22,919 nt of DNA from Bacteroidota bacterium (GTDB lineage: Bacteria > Bacteroidota > Bacteroidia > Chitinophagales > Chitinophagaceae). This document shows positions 1-7,934 of this stretch, piece after piece. The stretch is taken from assembly GCA_023391895.1 (NCBI GenBank), contig JAEWAC010000151.1:1-22919 (forward strand), given 5' to 3'. The notes below the pieces were generated by a model that searched no databases, was not told the origin of the DNA, and saw only the letters and a list, made by a program, of their open reading frames with translations. Position 1 is the first letter of the stretch, and every line of letters begins with the position of its first letter. A program made the position numbers and the translations under genes.

Positions 1-330
1 GCGAAAAACAATGGGTTGTTTCCACCCAAACAGCAACTTCGAAAACACGGCATACTTCATGGTGTCGCCGGCATTGGCCTGTATCACATCCGGTTGTTCC
101 TCCTGTATGATACGGGCCAGCTTTTTCCAGGCTTTTATATCCCACAGCCGGCTTTGGGGCTTACCGTTCAGGGAAATGATTTTTCCTTCAAACGGCAATG
201 AGGCAGAACCGGGAAATAAAGGAACGATGATGGCTTCATGACCGGCCTGGTTAATGTGGGTGGCTAACTGCGAGGCAAATACTTCGGCCCCTCTCAACTG
301 AGGTTTTTGTATCAGGTGTAAAATCTTCAA
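1..330 (-). CDS. Glycosyltransferase family 4, N-terminal part (cut by window start)
   Basis: Reading the minus strand from position 330 gives an open frame to the window edge that begins MKILHLIQKPQLRGAEVFA, the classic opening of a GT-B fold GT4 enzyme with the glycine/alanine turn (RGAEVF) of the first Rossmann-like domain. Later segments such as QPDVIQANAGDT match the usual donor-side helix of this family. About 110 residues are visible; the C-terminal donor-binding half lies outside the window. The start is TTG at 328-330: no in-frame ATG lies between it and the preceding gene, and the family alignment wants the protein to begin there. It would add one sugar to the lipid-linked repeat unit in the cytoplasm. 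It sits 119 nt after the stop of the GT2 gene at 450-1373, with a predicted terminator and a palindrome between. Acceptor and donor cannot be named. Confidence 0.8.
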   Translation of the reverse strand, partial: MKILHLIQKPQLRGAEVFASQLATHINQAGHEAIIVPLFPGSASLPFEGKIISLNGKPQSRLWDIKAWKKLARIIQEEQPDVIQANAGDTMKYAVFSKLLFGWKQPIVFR

Positions 331-350
331 AACGACTTGCTTTAATTTAA

Positions 351-365
351 GCAGTTGGCAACTGC
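351..365. promoter_or_regulatory. 15-bp palindrome upstream of the partial GT4 gene
   Basis: GCAGTTG (351-357), one central base, then CAACTGC (359-365) is a perfect 7+1+7 dyad. It lies 20 nt before the TTG start of the GT4 gene and after the predicted terminator at 382-419. It could be an operator or a short RNA hairpin; the sequence alone does not decide. Confidence 0.35.
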
Positions 366-381
366 AATAAATAGTGTGACA

Positions 382-419
382 AAGAAGAAAAGGCAGCCAA
401 AGGGTATGAACTGGCTGCC
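382..419 (-). terminator. Predicted intrinsic terminator after the GT2 gene at 450-1373
   Basis: On the minus strand an 8-bp perfect stem (GGCAGCCA / TGGCTGCC, positions 412-419 and 392-399) with a 12-nt loop is followed by a T-rich run (TTTTCTTCTTT, 391 to 381). It lies about 30 nt downstream of the GT2 stop codon. The stem is GC-rich and the T tract is interrupted by C, so termination may be partial. The following GT4 gene would then depend on read-through or its own promoter. Confidence 0.55.
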
Positions 420-449
420 AATGGATATAATGAAAGCCCAACAAAAGCT

Positions 450-1373
450 TTAGGAAACAGCTACCAGCAGTTTATGTACTACTTTGGAAGATAGCGTGCC
501 GTATTTGGGGAAAGCTTTGATGCACCCCGTCCATAAAGAGGTTTTGAAACTCTTATTAAACATCTTGTTTTGCAAAAGCTGTACGGCAGTATCTGCATGA
601 CCGTATACATAATTCATAACAGCCATCTTTAACACAAACCGGTCATGAATCCTTGCATTTTGCACCAGCAGGTGCCTGTATTTATTATACTGCTTTTCCA
701 CCGCCAGGATGGCCCTGTCGTTGGTATAGATTCTTTCATCGCTATGATGGTAAACCCGCACCAGGGGCTGGGGCACAAAATCAAAAGCTACATGCCTGGA
801 AACACGGATCAGAAAATCCCAGTCCTGCCCCGCCGGCATTTCCGGATCAAACAAAATGTTATGCTTGACCAAAATATCCCTGCGGGTCATTAAAAAAGGC
901 GTACCTGCTCCTACCCGGTCTTTCTGCAGCAGGTTGTTAACGATATTGCCTTTTATTTTGGGAATCCATTCAAAATATTTAACGCCGTTGCGGTAATCTT
1001 CCCGGCCACAGCTAATCACTCCCACATTAGGCACTTGACTTTCCTGAAAACATTTGACCTGCAGTTCTATTTTCTGGGGCAGGTATTCGTCGTCGGAGTC
1101 TAAAAACGTTATGAACTCACCCTTGGCATTTTCAATGCCTTTATTCCTGGCCGCACAAGCGCCGGAACGTTTTTCCATCCGCAGGTATTGTATTCGTTGA
1201 TCGTTGAGGTAAGCTTTTACTTTAGCAGGCGTTTCATCAGTGGAACAGTCATCCACCACAAGCATTTCCCAATTGTCATAGGTCTGATGGAGAATACTTT
1301 CCATAGCCCTGGTAATCATATTGGCTCTGTTGTGTGTAGGAATGACAACTGAAACAAGTGGTTGCATATACAA
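450..1373 (-). CDS. Glycosyltransferase family 2 (first of a tandem paralogue pair)
   Basis: A 307-residue GT-A fold GT2 enzyme. The N-terminus PLVSVVIPTHNR is the nucleotide-binding strand, DDCSTDET (about 41-48) is the UDP-contacting loop, DSDD (92-95) is the metal-binding DxD motif, and QDWDF (183-187) is the probable acceptor/base region. It has no membrane segment, so it should act on the cytoplasmic face, transferring a sugar to the growing repeat unit. It is clearly homologous along its whole length to the gene at 1659-2585, with a nearly identical core from DSDDEYLP to about residue 180 and looser N- and C-terminal parts. A 285-nt spacer separates the two, unusually long for this locus. 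Sugar specificity cannot be read from sequence. Confidence 0.93.
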   Translation of the reverse strand: MYMQPLVSVVIPTHNRANMITRAMESILHQTYDNWEMLVVDDCSTDETPAKVKAYLNDQRIQYLRMEKRSGACAARNKGIENAKGEFITFLDSDDEYLPQKIELQVKCFQESQVPNVGVISCGREDYRNGVKYFEWIPKIKGNIVNNLLQKDRVGAGTPFLMTRRDILVKHNILFDPEMPAGQDWDFLIRVSRHVAFDFVPQPLVRVYHHSDERIYTNDRAILAVEKQYNKYRHLLVQNARIHDRFVLKMAVMNYVYGHADTAVQLLQNKMFNKSFKTSLWTGCIKAFPKYGTLSSKVVHKLLVAVS

Positions 1374-1658
1374 TTTTTAAACTGAGTACACGGCCAATCA
1401 TATAAATGAAAAGCCTTTAAATGGATTAAGGGTTATAATAAGATGAGCAGGATACGGAACTTACTTTTGTTTTCAGCATTTTTTTGCAATACAGATTCGC
1501 TGTTTGTGGTCTTTCAAGAATCGGTGATCTGGTCAGCTTTTTATGGCAGCCTGCTTAAACAAATATTGTACCTAAATGAGTCATAGTTAGGTTGCAATTC
1601 AAATTGTAGTCATCAAAAGATGACGTATACACTTATATAACATGTATGATATAAATAG
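1374..1658. other. AT-rich spacer between the paired GT2 genes
   Basis: No gene is seen. A short perfect hairpin GTCATC-AAAA-GATGAC occupies 1609-1624, about 35 nt beyond the stop of the GT2 gene at 1659-2585, without a T tract. No good TAnnTTTG promoter box was found (the nearest is one mismatch away, with no properly spaced -33 element). Confidence 0.4.
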
Positions 1659-2585
1659 TTAATTAAAAGAAATGGATTCCAGCACTTTATGCACTATTTT
1701 AGAAGAAATGCTCCCGTACCTGGGAAATGCTTTCATACATCCCTGCCATAGAGAAGCTCTCATGCTTTTATCGAGCATACGGTTTTGAAGTATCCGTACA
1801 GCATGATCGGACTTTCCGTATACGTAGTGCTGCACCGCCATTTTCAAAACAAATTTATCATGGATCTTTTTGTCCTGCACCAGCAGGTGCTTGTACTTGC
1901 TGTATTGTTTTTCAACCGCAATCAGAGCCCGGTCATTGGTGTACAACCGTTCGCCATCATGATGATAAACCCGTACCAGGGGTTGAGGCACAAAATCAAA
2001 GGCTGAATGCTGGCAGATCCTTAACAACAAATCCCATTCTTCGCTGGATGGAAATTGCGGATCAAACAAAATGTCATGCTTGACCAAAATATCCCTGCGC
2101 GTCATTAAAAATGGGGTTCCGGCTCCAATACGATCTTTCTGCAGCAGGTTGTTGACGATATTGCCTCTGAGCTTGGGAATCCATTCAAAGTATTTAACGC
2201 CGTTGCGGAAATCTTCCCGGCCACAGCTAACGGCGCCTACATTTGGAAGGTCGCTTTCCTGAAAGCACTTTACCTGCAGTTCTATCTTTTCAGGGAGGTA
2301 TTCGTCATCGGAGTCCAAAAATGTAATATAAGTGCCTTTTGCCAGTTGAATGCCTTTGTTCCGTGCTACACAGGCACCGCCATTTTGCTCCATCCGGTGG
2401 TATTTAATCCGGGAATCATGCTGCGCAAAAACCCCAACAATAGCCTGTGTATGATCCGTTGAGGCATCATCAATAACCAGTAACTCCCAGTTTTTATAGG
2501 TCTGATGGAGAACACTCTTCATAGCCCTTTCAATAGAATGTGCCCTGTTAAAAGACGGCATCACAACCGAAACAAGTAATTCCAT
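1659..2585 (-). CDS. Glycosyltransferase family 2 (second of a tandem paralogue pair)
   Basis: A 308-residue GT2 enzyme beginning MELLVSVVMPSFNR. It shows the DDASTD loop (39-44), the metal-binding DSDD (91-94) and an EEWD acceptor/base motif near residue 183. It has no membrane segments. Its middle third matches the neighbour at 450-1373 almost residue for residue (for example FQES..PNVG, SCGRED.RNGVKYFEWIPK, GAGTPFLMTRRDILVKH), and the DNA is also close there, so the two arose by tandem duplication. Divergence in the N-terminal donor half and the C-terminus suggests the pair may use different donors or make successive similar linkages. It follows the GT4 gene at 2770-3951 after a 184-nt spacer with no clear signal. 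Confidence 0.93.
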   Translation of the reverse strand: MELLVSVVMPSFNRAHSIERAMKSVLHQTYKNWELLVIDDASTDHTQAIVGVFAQHDSRIKYHRMEQNGGACVARNKGIQLAKGTYITFLDSDDEYLPEKIELQVKCFQESDLPNVGAVSCGREDFRNGVKYFEWIPKLRGNIVNNLLQKDRIGAGTPFLMTRRDILVKHDILFDPQFPSSEEWDLLLRICQHSAFDFVPQPLVRVYHHDGERLYTNDRALIAVEKQYSKYKHLLVQDKKIHDKFVLKMAVQHYVYGKSDHAVRILQNRMLDKSMRASLWQGCMKAFPRYGSISSKIVHKVLESISFN

Positions 2586-2769
2586 AATTTCTGTTCTAAC
2601 CTATTTTTTTATCAATCAAAATTTGATGTGTATGAATTGTAAAAAACACTTTTGCCCATCAACAGCAGTACGCTCAAAAACACTATTACTACATTAATCT
2701 ATCTTAACAGAAAAGCTTCTTCAGCAGCAGCAAGTTCCTGTTTCTCCATGCACCTGTTTGCCTGACAAC

Positions 2770-3951
2770 TTAATATTCCATTACGCTTAAAAGGTACTGT
2801 TCAAACTGCTCTACGATAATACTTAGTTCAAAATGTTCTTTGGCATGATGGTAGGCATTCAAGGCAAAAGTTTGGGCCGTAGCTTTGTTGTCTTTAAACC
2901 ACAACATAGATTTTTCAATTTCTTCGGCAGACTCTCTCTTGAATAAATAACCGGTTTTCAAATGGGTTATGGCTTCTTTGTTGGGTCCGATATCTGAAGC
3001 CAGAACCGGAATGTTGGCAAACATAGCTTCTACAACGGCCCCACTAAAGCCTTCTTCAAGGGAAGGAAATACAAAACAATCAAAATCTGCCAGCAAGGTT
3101 CCTACATCATTGCGAGCGCCTAATAAAAACACCTTATCCTCCAACCCTAACTGGCGTATTATTTTGGTTAACTCAGCCCGCTGCGGCCCGTCTCCCACAA
3201 TATGCAACGAGGCCTGTGGATGCTTTTGCAAAAAATTATTAAAGCCTAACAGTAATTCCTTATGACCCTTAACCGGGTAAAGCCGGCTTACATTCACAAA
3301 ACGGATCCATGCATCCTCTTGCACAACTGGTTGTTTTCGCTTGATATGAATGCTTTCCCGGCCACGGTTGATTACTTTAATTTTATTCGGAGGAATACTC
3401 AGGTATTGAGCATTGGAATCTTTTATAGCCTGGGAGTTGGCAACAAAACCCACGCATACTTTACAGGTCAGCTTGTTTATTAACTGTGATAGCGACACCA
3501 GTTGTTTAGCTTTCCACGATAAATGCTGATTATAGGTTTTTGAATAAAGATCCGTGATAAAGGTGCCGATAACAGGAATATGATTGAAACGTCCCACCAG
3601 CCGGGCCACAATCTCTGATCGGGTGATATAGCCTACGATCAGATCCGGTTGTTCAATTGATACAACCTTTTTTAATTCCCTATAAGCCTTTACAAAACCA
3701 AACTTTTTTTCTAAATCAATCGAGTAAACCTTGATACCATTTTCAATAAACTTTTGCTTCAGCAGGTCGCCTTTGTAAATATGACAAATAATAGGTATAA
3801 TGTTATCAAACCGCGTTGTATTTGACAAAAGGCTTTGTTCTGCTCCTCCAATCTGAAGGGTATCTATAACAAACAAAACTTTTCTCTTACTTATATTATC
3901 CATTCGTTTACAGAAGTTGGGGATTTCAAAAGGTGCAGATGCCAAATTCAT
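2770..3951 (-). CDS. Glycosyltransferase family 4
   Basis: A GT-B fold retaining glycosyltransferase of 393 residues as given. The N-terminal domain opens KVLFVIDTLQIGGAEQSL (24-41) with the typical GGAE turn. The C-terminal domain has FVNVSRLYPVKGH (218-230), IVGDGP (251-256) and the E-x7-E donor-binding motif EEGFSGAVVEAM (E300 and E308). The start given is 5 nt after the upstream stop. Met17 (start at 3903) gives MDNISKRKVLFV, which fits the family N-terminus better, so the first 16 residues are doubtful. It belongs to the repeat-unit assembly group and probably adds a hexose or deoxyhexose from a nucleotide donor; the substrate is unknown. Confidence 0.92.
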   Translation of the reverse strand: MNLASAPFEIPNFCKRMDNISKRKVLFVIDTLQIGGAEQSLLSNTTRFDNIIPIICHIYKGDLLKQKFIENGIKVYSIDLEKKFGFVKAYRELKKVVSIEQPDLIVGYITRSEIVARLVGRFNHIPVIGTFITDLYSKTYNQHLSWKAKQLVSLSQLINKLTCKVCVGFVANSQAIKDSNAQYLSIPPNKIKVINRGRESIHIKRKQPVVQEDAWIRFVNVSRLYPVKGHKELLLGFNNFLQKHPQASLHIVGDGPQRAELTKIIRQLGLEDKVFLLGARNDVGTLLADFDCFVFPSLEEGFSGAVVEAMFANIPVLASDIGPNKEAITHLKTGYLFKRESAEEIEKSMLWFKDNKATAQTFALNAYHHAKEHFELSIIVEQFEQYLLSVMEY

Positions 3952-3956
3952 TGTAT

Positions 3957-4799
3957 CTATCTAAATGTATATTTTAAAAGTCTTAAATAGTATTTATATT
4001 TCATAGGTTTATATTTTATAGCTAAAAGTGAATATTTAATAGCGTTCCGTCTTTCTTTTACCCTAAAACATGCAAATGCGATGACACCATATGTATCAGC
4101 TAAATATTCCTTGCTTAAATCTTTTATGAAGTCAGCATGCTTTTTTGTAAATTGTATACTGCCTTCTTTCACCAAATTCCAGTTATTACGAATTCTTGGG
4201 CCAGAGTGTATATGCACTCTTATTAAACATTCAAGAATAGGAATGATTTGAAGTTTGGTTTTCATTAATTGCTGATACAAGCGAATGCTGATATCAGTGA
4301 AATGGCTGGATTTTAGATTACTGTCAAACCCTCCAATAGCATCAAAAACCGTTTTCCGCATAATTAAGGCATTGTATTGTATACAAAGTTTTCTGCCAAA
4401 AAGTTTAGGTTTATGTGGCAGCTCTTCATGCTGCACACCATTTTCAAACTGTCTTATTATTCCAACACTGATCAAACCAATATTACTTTTCAATTCTTTT
4501 GAAACAACCTCCACATAGTTTGGTAAGAGTTCGTCATCACTATCCAAGAAGGCAATAAACTCTCCCTTTGCATAAGTAGCCCCTACGTTGCGGGTATGTG
4601 CAGCACCGGTGTTCTCTTTTTTTATATACTTTATCCGGCTATCGGTTAAATATTGTTGTACCACTTGCTCCGTTTCATCGGTTGAACCATCGTCTACAAC
4701 AAACAGCTCCCAATCATCGGATGTTTGTGCAAGAATACTCTTTATCGTTCTCTGAAGCTTTTCCTGACGATTATAGGTAGGCGTTATAATAGAAATCAT
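3957..4799 (-). CDS. Glycosyltransferase family 2
   Basis: A 280-residue GT-A fold enzyme. MISIITPTYNR opens the Rossmann-like half, DDGSTDET lies at 37-44, and DSDDELLP (86-93) carries the DxD metal motif. It resembles the paired GT2 genes in the first 100 residues but lacks their conserved FQES and SCGRED core, so it is a more distant relative. It is predicted to be cytoplasmic with no transmembrane helix; the C-terminus is rich in lysine and tyrosine, possibly for membrane association. It lies 9 nt after the GT2 gene at 4809-5642 and 5 nt before the GT4 gene, consistent with one transcript. Donor and acceptor are unknown. Confidence 0.92.
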   Translation of the reverse strand: MISIITPTYNRQEKLQRTIKSILAQTSDDWELFVVDDGSTDETEQVVQQYLTDSRIKYIKKENTGAAHTRNVGATYAKGEFIAFLDSDDELLPNYVEVVSKELKSNIGLISVGIIRQFENGVQHEELPHKPKLFGRKLCIQYNALIMRKTVFDAIGGFDSNLKSSHFTDISIRLYQQLMKTKLQIIPILECLIRVHIHSGPRIRNNWNLVKEGSIQFTKKHADFIKDLSKEYLADTYGVIAFACFRVKERRNAIKYSLLAIKYKPMKYKYYLRLLKYTFR

Positions 4800-4808
4800 G
4801 TCTTGGTA

Positions 4809-5642
4809 TTATGTAAAGGCTATTTTTAAACAATTAAGCAGTTCTCTTTTCTTAAGGAAATAAATCATATAAAGTGCTTTTCTTCTAAAAAAAAGCTTTT
4901 TGATGATTCTTCTTTGTTCATCGTTAAAGAACGCAGAATTTTTCATCAATCTTCTAGTTTGCATGGAGTTTTGAAACTGTTCCAGTACGGTTTTGGAGGA
5001 ATATACACCGGCAGGGTGCTTACGGTAGTGAGCCCCTACAAAACCTAGGTTGGCAGCATTGCCCTGCGATGCCATCATGCCTTTTAAAAAAGCATCGGCA
5101 CACCGGGCTTCAATAATCTCTTTTGGTATTGCAATGTTCACATTTCGGAATACAATGGACAGTGTGTCAATATTCAAGCGAAACAAGTCTTTCCAGTTGT
5201 GATAAGTTACTTTATCAGCTGGTTTTTGCCTCTCAAGGATCTCGTCGTATTGATTGACGCGGTTTACATGGTGAAAACACATTACACAATCCGGATTCTG
5301 TTCCAGAAAATCTACCTGCTTCTGCAGTTTATAAGGATCGGTCCAGTAATCATCGCCTTCGCACATGGCGATGTACTTGCCCTTTACGTGGGCATAACAA
5401 AACTCGTAAGCATTCCGGGCGCCGCCCACATTTTTTTCATGATAGATGGGCTTGATAATACCCGGGTATTTTGCCTCAAACTCCTGTATGATGCTCCTGG
5501 TATTATCTGTTGAACAATCTTCCCCAATAATCACCTCGAAAGGAAAATTTGTTTTTTGCATCATTACACCTTCCAGGCACTGCCGGATGTATTTTTCGTG
5601 ATTGTAGGTGATGATGCCAACAGATACTAAAGGAGCTCCCAT
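4809..5642 (-). CDS. Glycosyltransferase family 2
   Basis: A 277-residue GT2 enzyme. PLVSVGIITYNHEKYIRQCL starts the domain, GEDCSTDNT lies at 40-48, and the metal motif is EGDDYWTDPYKLQKQ (95-109), a subgroup with GDD in place of DSDD that is common in polysaccharide loci of Bacteroidota. The C-terminus is basic and ends KKRELLNCLKIAFT, which may bind the membrane surface. It follows the acetyltransferase gene after 77 nt and leads the closely spaced run of glycosyltransferases. Specificity is unknown. Confidence 0.92.
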   Translation of the reverse strand: MGAPLVSVGIITYNHEKYIRQCLEGVMMQKTNFPFEVIIGEDCSTDNTRSIIQEFEAKYPGIIKPIYHEKNVGGARNAYEFCYAHVKGKYIAMCEGDDYWTDPYKLQKQVDFLEQNPDCVMCFHHVNRVNQYDEILERQKPADKVTYHNWKDLFRLNIDTLSIVFRNVNIAIPKEIIEARCADAFLKGMMASQGNAANLGFVGAHYRKHPAGVYSSKTVLEQFQNSMQTRRLMKNSAFFNDEQRRIIKKLFFRRKALYMIYFLKKRELLNCLKIAFT

Positions 5643-5719
5643 TATGGTTAGTTGAAATCGTAGTTACTGACTATTATAAATTTTGTACCAGCTACGGTAT
5701 TTGCTTTTTTCAGTTACAC

Positions 5720-6271
5720 TCAATCGGCCAGGGCCGGTGCCGGCTTACCAAATACCAGCTGATAATAAAACTCGTACATCTGCCGCGTAAACTCCCACTT
5801 GCGAATGGTACGGTTCTGCGCCTCGTCAAAGTACTCCTGCAGCTGCGCAGCGCCAAATGTTTGTGCCAGCGCATTGGAGGCCATGTTTTCTTCGGTTACC
5901 AATGCATAAATGGAGTTGAGCTTTAACTGCTGAAAGCCATAAAGTCCCATCAGGCAAATGGCTTCAAAGGCTTTTTTCTTACCCCATATTTCCGTTTCAC
6001 CAATAAATATGTGGATGTGCGCATCGGTTGGCGTAACGTCGGTAAAAAAAATATTGCCAATGTACTGGTCGTTTTCTTTGAGGCAAATGGCAAACCTTTT
6101 TTCATTTTCTCTTTGCAGCACGTTGGTAATCCACTCCGCTTCCATTTCCGGCGTGATGTAACGGTCCGGTTTGGAGCCGGTCTGTTTCCAGATCTCGGGA
6201 TTGTTTCGCCATTGATAAGATACAAGAGCATCTTCCAACTGAAGAGGTCGCAGGTAAACAGAAAAATTCAT
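5720..6271 (-). CDS. GNAT-family N-acetyltransferase (RimJ/RimL-like)
   Basis: A 183-residue acetyltransferase. MNFSVYLRPLQLEDA opens the first strand and helix, RFAICLKENDQYIGNIFF (59-76) gives the central strands, and IHIFIGETEIWGKKKAFEA (86-104) occupies the acetyl-CoA pyrophosphate-loop position. ENMASNALAQTFGA (128-141) matches the conserved NxxSxxxxxxxGF-type end of the fold. Its ATG overlaps the TGA of the preceding gene (ATGA, 6268-6271). It closes a four-gene coupled block with an aminotransferase, so a role in N-acylating an amino sugar, as FdtC- or WecD-like enzymes do, is a reasonable inference. The pyrophosphate loop lacks the usual extra glycine (KKKAF in place of a KGxG-like run), so substrate and even acetyl-CoA use need testing. 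Confidence 0.88.
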   Translation of the reverse strand: MNFSVYLRPLQLEDALVSYQWRNNPEIWKQTGSKPDRYITPEMEAEWITNVLQRENEKRFAICLKENDQYIGNIFFTDVTPTDAHIHIFIGETEIWGKKKAFEAICLMGLYGFQQLKLNSIYALVTEENMASNALAQTFGAAQLQEYFDEAQNRTIRKWEFTRQMYEFYYQLVFGKPAPALAD

Positions 6272-7227
6272 AGTAGTGCGTTTATGATTCGTATGATTTG
6301 ATACATGTCTTCAATCGTGTACCGGTGGTCTACCGGTATAGGATATAGCTGATTGGTTAAATCTACTTCAGTTTCAAAACTTTTCATACCCCGTGCAGGA
6401 ACATCTTTCCAGAAAGTGGGGATAAAAAGGTTTTGCGCATACAGTGCGTCCCTTTCAATGGGTTTTTTTAGCCATAAGGGATAATACATGGGTACGGCAT
6501 CGTCACATAAGCCGATTGGCAGTAAGTTCAGCTCTTTGAACGACTGATGAAGATGCCCAAAATTGGCCCTTCTTTTTTCCGCCACTTCCTCATAATTAAC
6601 ATGCGAAAGCAGGTAGGTCGTCAACTTTGACATGCCATCCACCGCACCGCCACACAACAGCTCGTTTTGTAAGAAAAAAGGATACCCTCCTGCTACATCA
6701 CCGTTGAACCGGCTGAGTAAATGATCGACCAGGAACTGGTTATTCGATGATGAAACCGGTGCAACAGAAATGCCCTCCGGAGCATACAGAAAAGAACCGT
6801 CCGGCACCCCAAAGAACTTTCTGCAGGAGTTAAAAAACCAAGACCGGCCATTACCTTTCCTGAAAAATGCCTGTGTACAATCCACAATCAATTGTTGGGC
6901 ATACACATCCGAAAGCTGCTGAACCAGGGCTCCTTTTGCATCAAAATAATTAATATATAAAAGATACTCATTCTGTTTTAATTCTGGTAGTGTTGTTGGT
7001 TCTAAATTGGAATCAATTTTATAAAACCGGTAAGGAACACCCGCCAGTTCCAGCGGCTCCAGCAGGCCGTTGCAGGTATAGTAAGGCAGATAAACCAAAG
7101 AAGGTCTTACTGCTTCCAGTATACACCCCAATGAAGACCGGCCGCTTTTCAACGCGTAGGGCGTGTCATGGTAGGCACTTTTGCCTTGCTGCAACTCCAG
7201 TTCAAAATATCCGCCAATGGGTGTCAT
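6268..7227 (-). CDS. Divergent PLP-dependent aminotransferase-fold protein (DegT-like)
   Basis: A 319-residue protein distantly matching the fold-type I DegT/DnrJ/EryC1 group. Positional equivalents visible by eye: SGRSSLGCIL (28-37) at the phosphate-binding NGTxAL site; LPYYTCNGLLEPLELAGVPYRF (47-68) at the usual P-x-x-T/Y-x-x-T and G-x-x-P region; VDCTQAFF (115-122) with Asp116 at the pyridine-nitrogen aspartate and Gln119 at the stacking/contact position; and SCRKFFGVPDG (134-144) with Lys137 at the Schiff-base lysine. The protein is shorter than true DegT enzymes (about 360-400) and the motifs are altered. It is coupled by ATGA overlaps to WbqC upstream (7224-7227) and GNAT downstream. 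It may be a sugar aminotransferase of new specificity or a regulatory/structural partner of the genuine DegT enzyme. Confidence 0.75.
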   Translation of the reverse strand: MTPIGGYFELELQQGKSAYHDTPYALKSGRSSLGCILEAVRPSLVYLPYYTCNGLLEPLELAGVPYRFYKIDSNLEPTTLPELKQNEYLLYINYFDAKGALVQQLSDVYAQQLIVDCTQAFFRKGNGRSWFFNSCRKFFGVPDGSFLYAPEGISVAPVSSSNNQFLVDHLLSRFNGDVAGGYPFFLQNELLCGGAVDGMSKLTTYLLSHVNYEEVAEKRRANFGHLHQSFKELNLLPIGLCDDAVPMYYPLWLKKPIERDALYAQNLFIPTFWKDVPARGMKSFETEVDLTNQLYPIPVDHRYTIEDMYQIIRIINALL

Positions 7228-7934
7228 AGCAATTGGTAATTGTTTAGCATCAGCCTTATGTCAGCGGGCGAATTGAACATCATGACGTCGATAATAGACA
7301 ACCCGGGTTCAAAAGTGAGCCGCCCCTGATCATAGGGTTTTAAAGAAGATTGCAGAAAGCGCAGCTCAATGCCGTTTTCGGCAAAAGCAGCTTTACTGTA
7401 TAATTCTACACCACCTGTGGGATTGATATATTCGCTTGCACCCAATTGTTCACACATCCGGATGGGCCGGTCTCCCCTGCCTTGCACCCGGCTGTAATCA
7501 AAGTTCATTTCCGACTGTATCTCCACATGGTAGCGGATGCCAATGTACGCGCATACGGTTTTCAAAGCATGTGCATTGATACGTACAATATTGGTTTCAG
7601 CCGGTGCCAGGCAAGACTTCAACAACTCCTGTACGGGGCCAAAAAAGGGCGCCTTTTTTTTATAATGTGTTACCTGCCTTAGGATCTTGTGTTTCCATTC
7701 GTCACCGGCCACGGCCTCTATACACTTAATAGGTGTAGTATGACTGTGTTTGACCACGGGCACCATAATAAAGGAAGCCCCTTCTTTGTCCGGTTTCAGA
7801 ATCCTGTTACGGTTGATCCATCCCTGATAAATGTATTGCACCTCGTCGCCCAGAATAAACCGGTCCACGGCATGAATCAGCTGAAAATAACCCAGGTACG
7901 GAAAAAAATAAGGTTGCATGATGGCCACCTTCAT
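7224..7934 (-). CDS. wbqC: WbqC-family protein
   Basis: Beginning at MKVAIMQPYFFPYLGYFQL the protein has the hallmark MQPYFFPY-GYFQLI start of the WbqC family (PF08889), followed by DEVQYIYQGWINRNRI (about 30-45). A later cysteine/histidine-poor body ends in a hydrophobic D-V-M-M-F-N segment typical of the family. It is about 236 residues, close to the usual length. The frame can be extended 28 codons upstream, but that extension has no family match; the ATG at 7934 overlaps the previous stop as ATGA, which decides the start. WbqC proteins occur in O-antigen and capsule loci. To my knowledge no reaction is firmly established for the family; association with amino-sugar genes suggests acyl or amino-acyl modification of a sugar. 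Confidence 0.92.
   Translation of the reverse strand: MKVAIMQPYFFPYLGYFQLIHAVDRFILGDEVQYIYQGWINRNRILKPDKEGASFIMVPVVKHSHTTPIKCIEAVAGDEWKHKILRQVTHYKKKAPFFGPVQELLKSCLAPAETNIVRINAHALKTVCAYIGIRYHVEIQSEMNFDYSRVQGRGDRPIRMCEQLGASEYINPTGGVELYSKAAFAENGIELRFLQSSLKPYDQGRLTFEPGLSIIDVMMFNSPADIRLMLNNYQLL

Noticed and set aside
1609..1624. GTCATC-AAAA-GATGAC hairpin as a terminator
   Set aside because: The stem has only 6 bp and no T tract follows; recorded in the spacer entry only.
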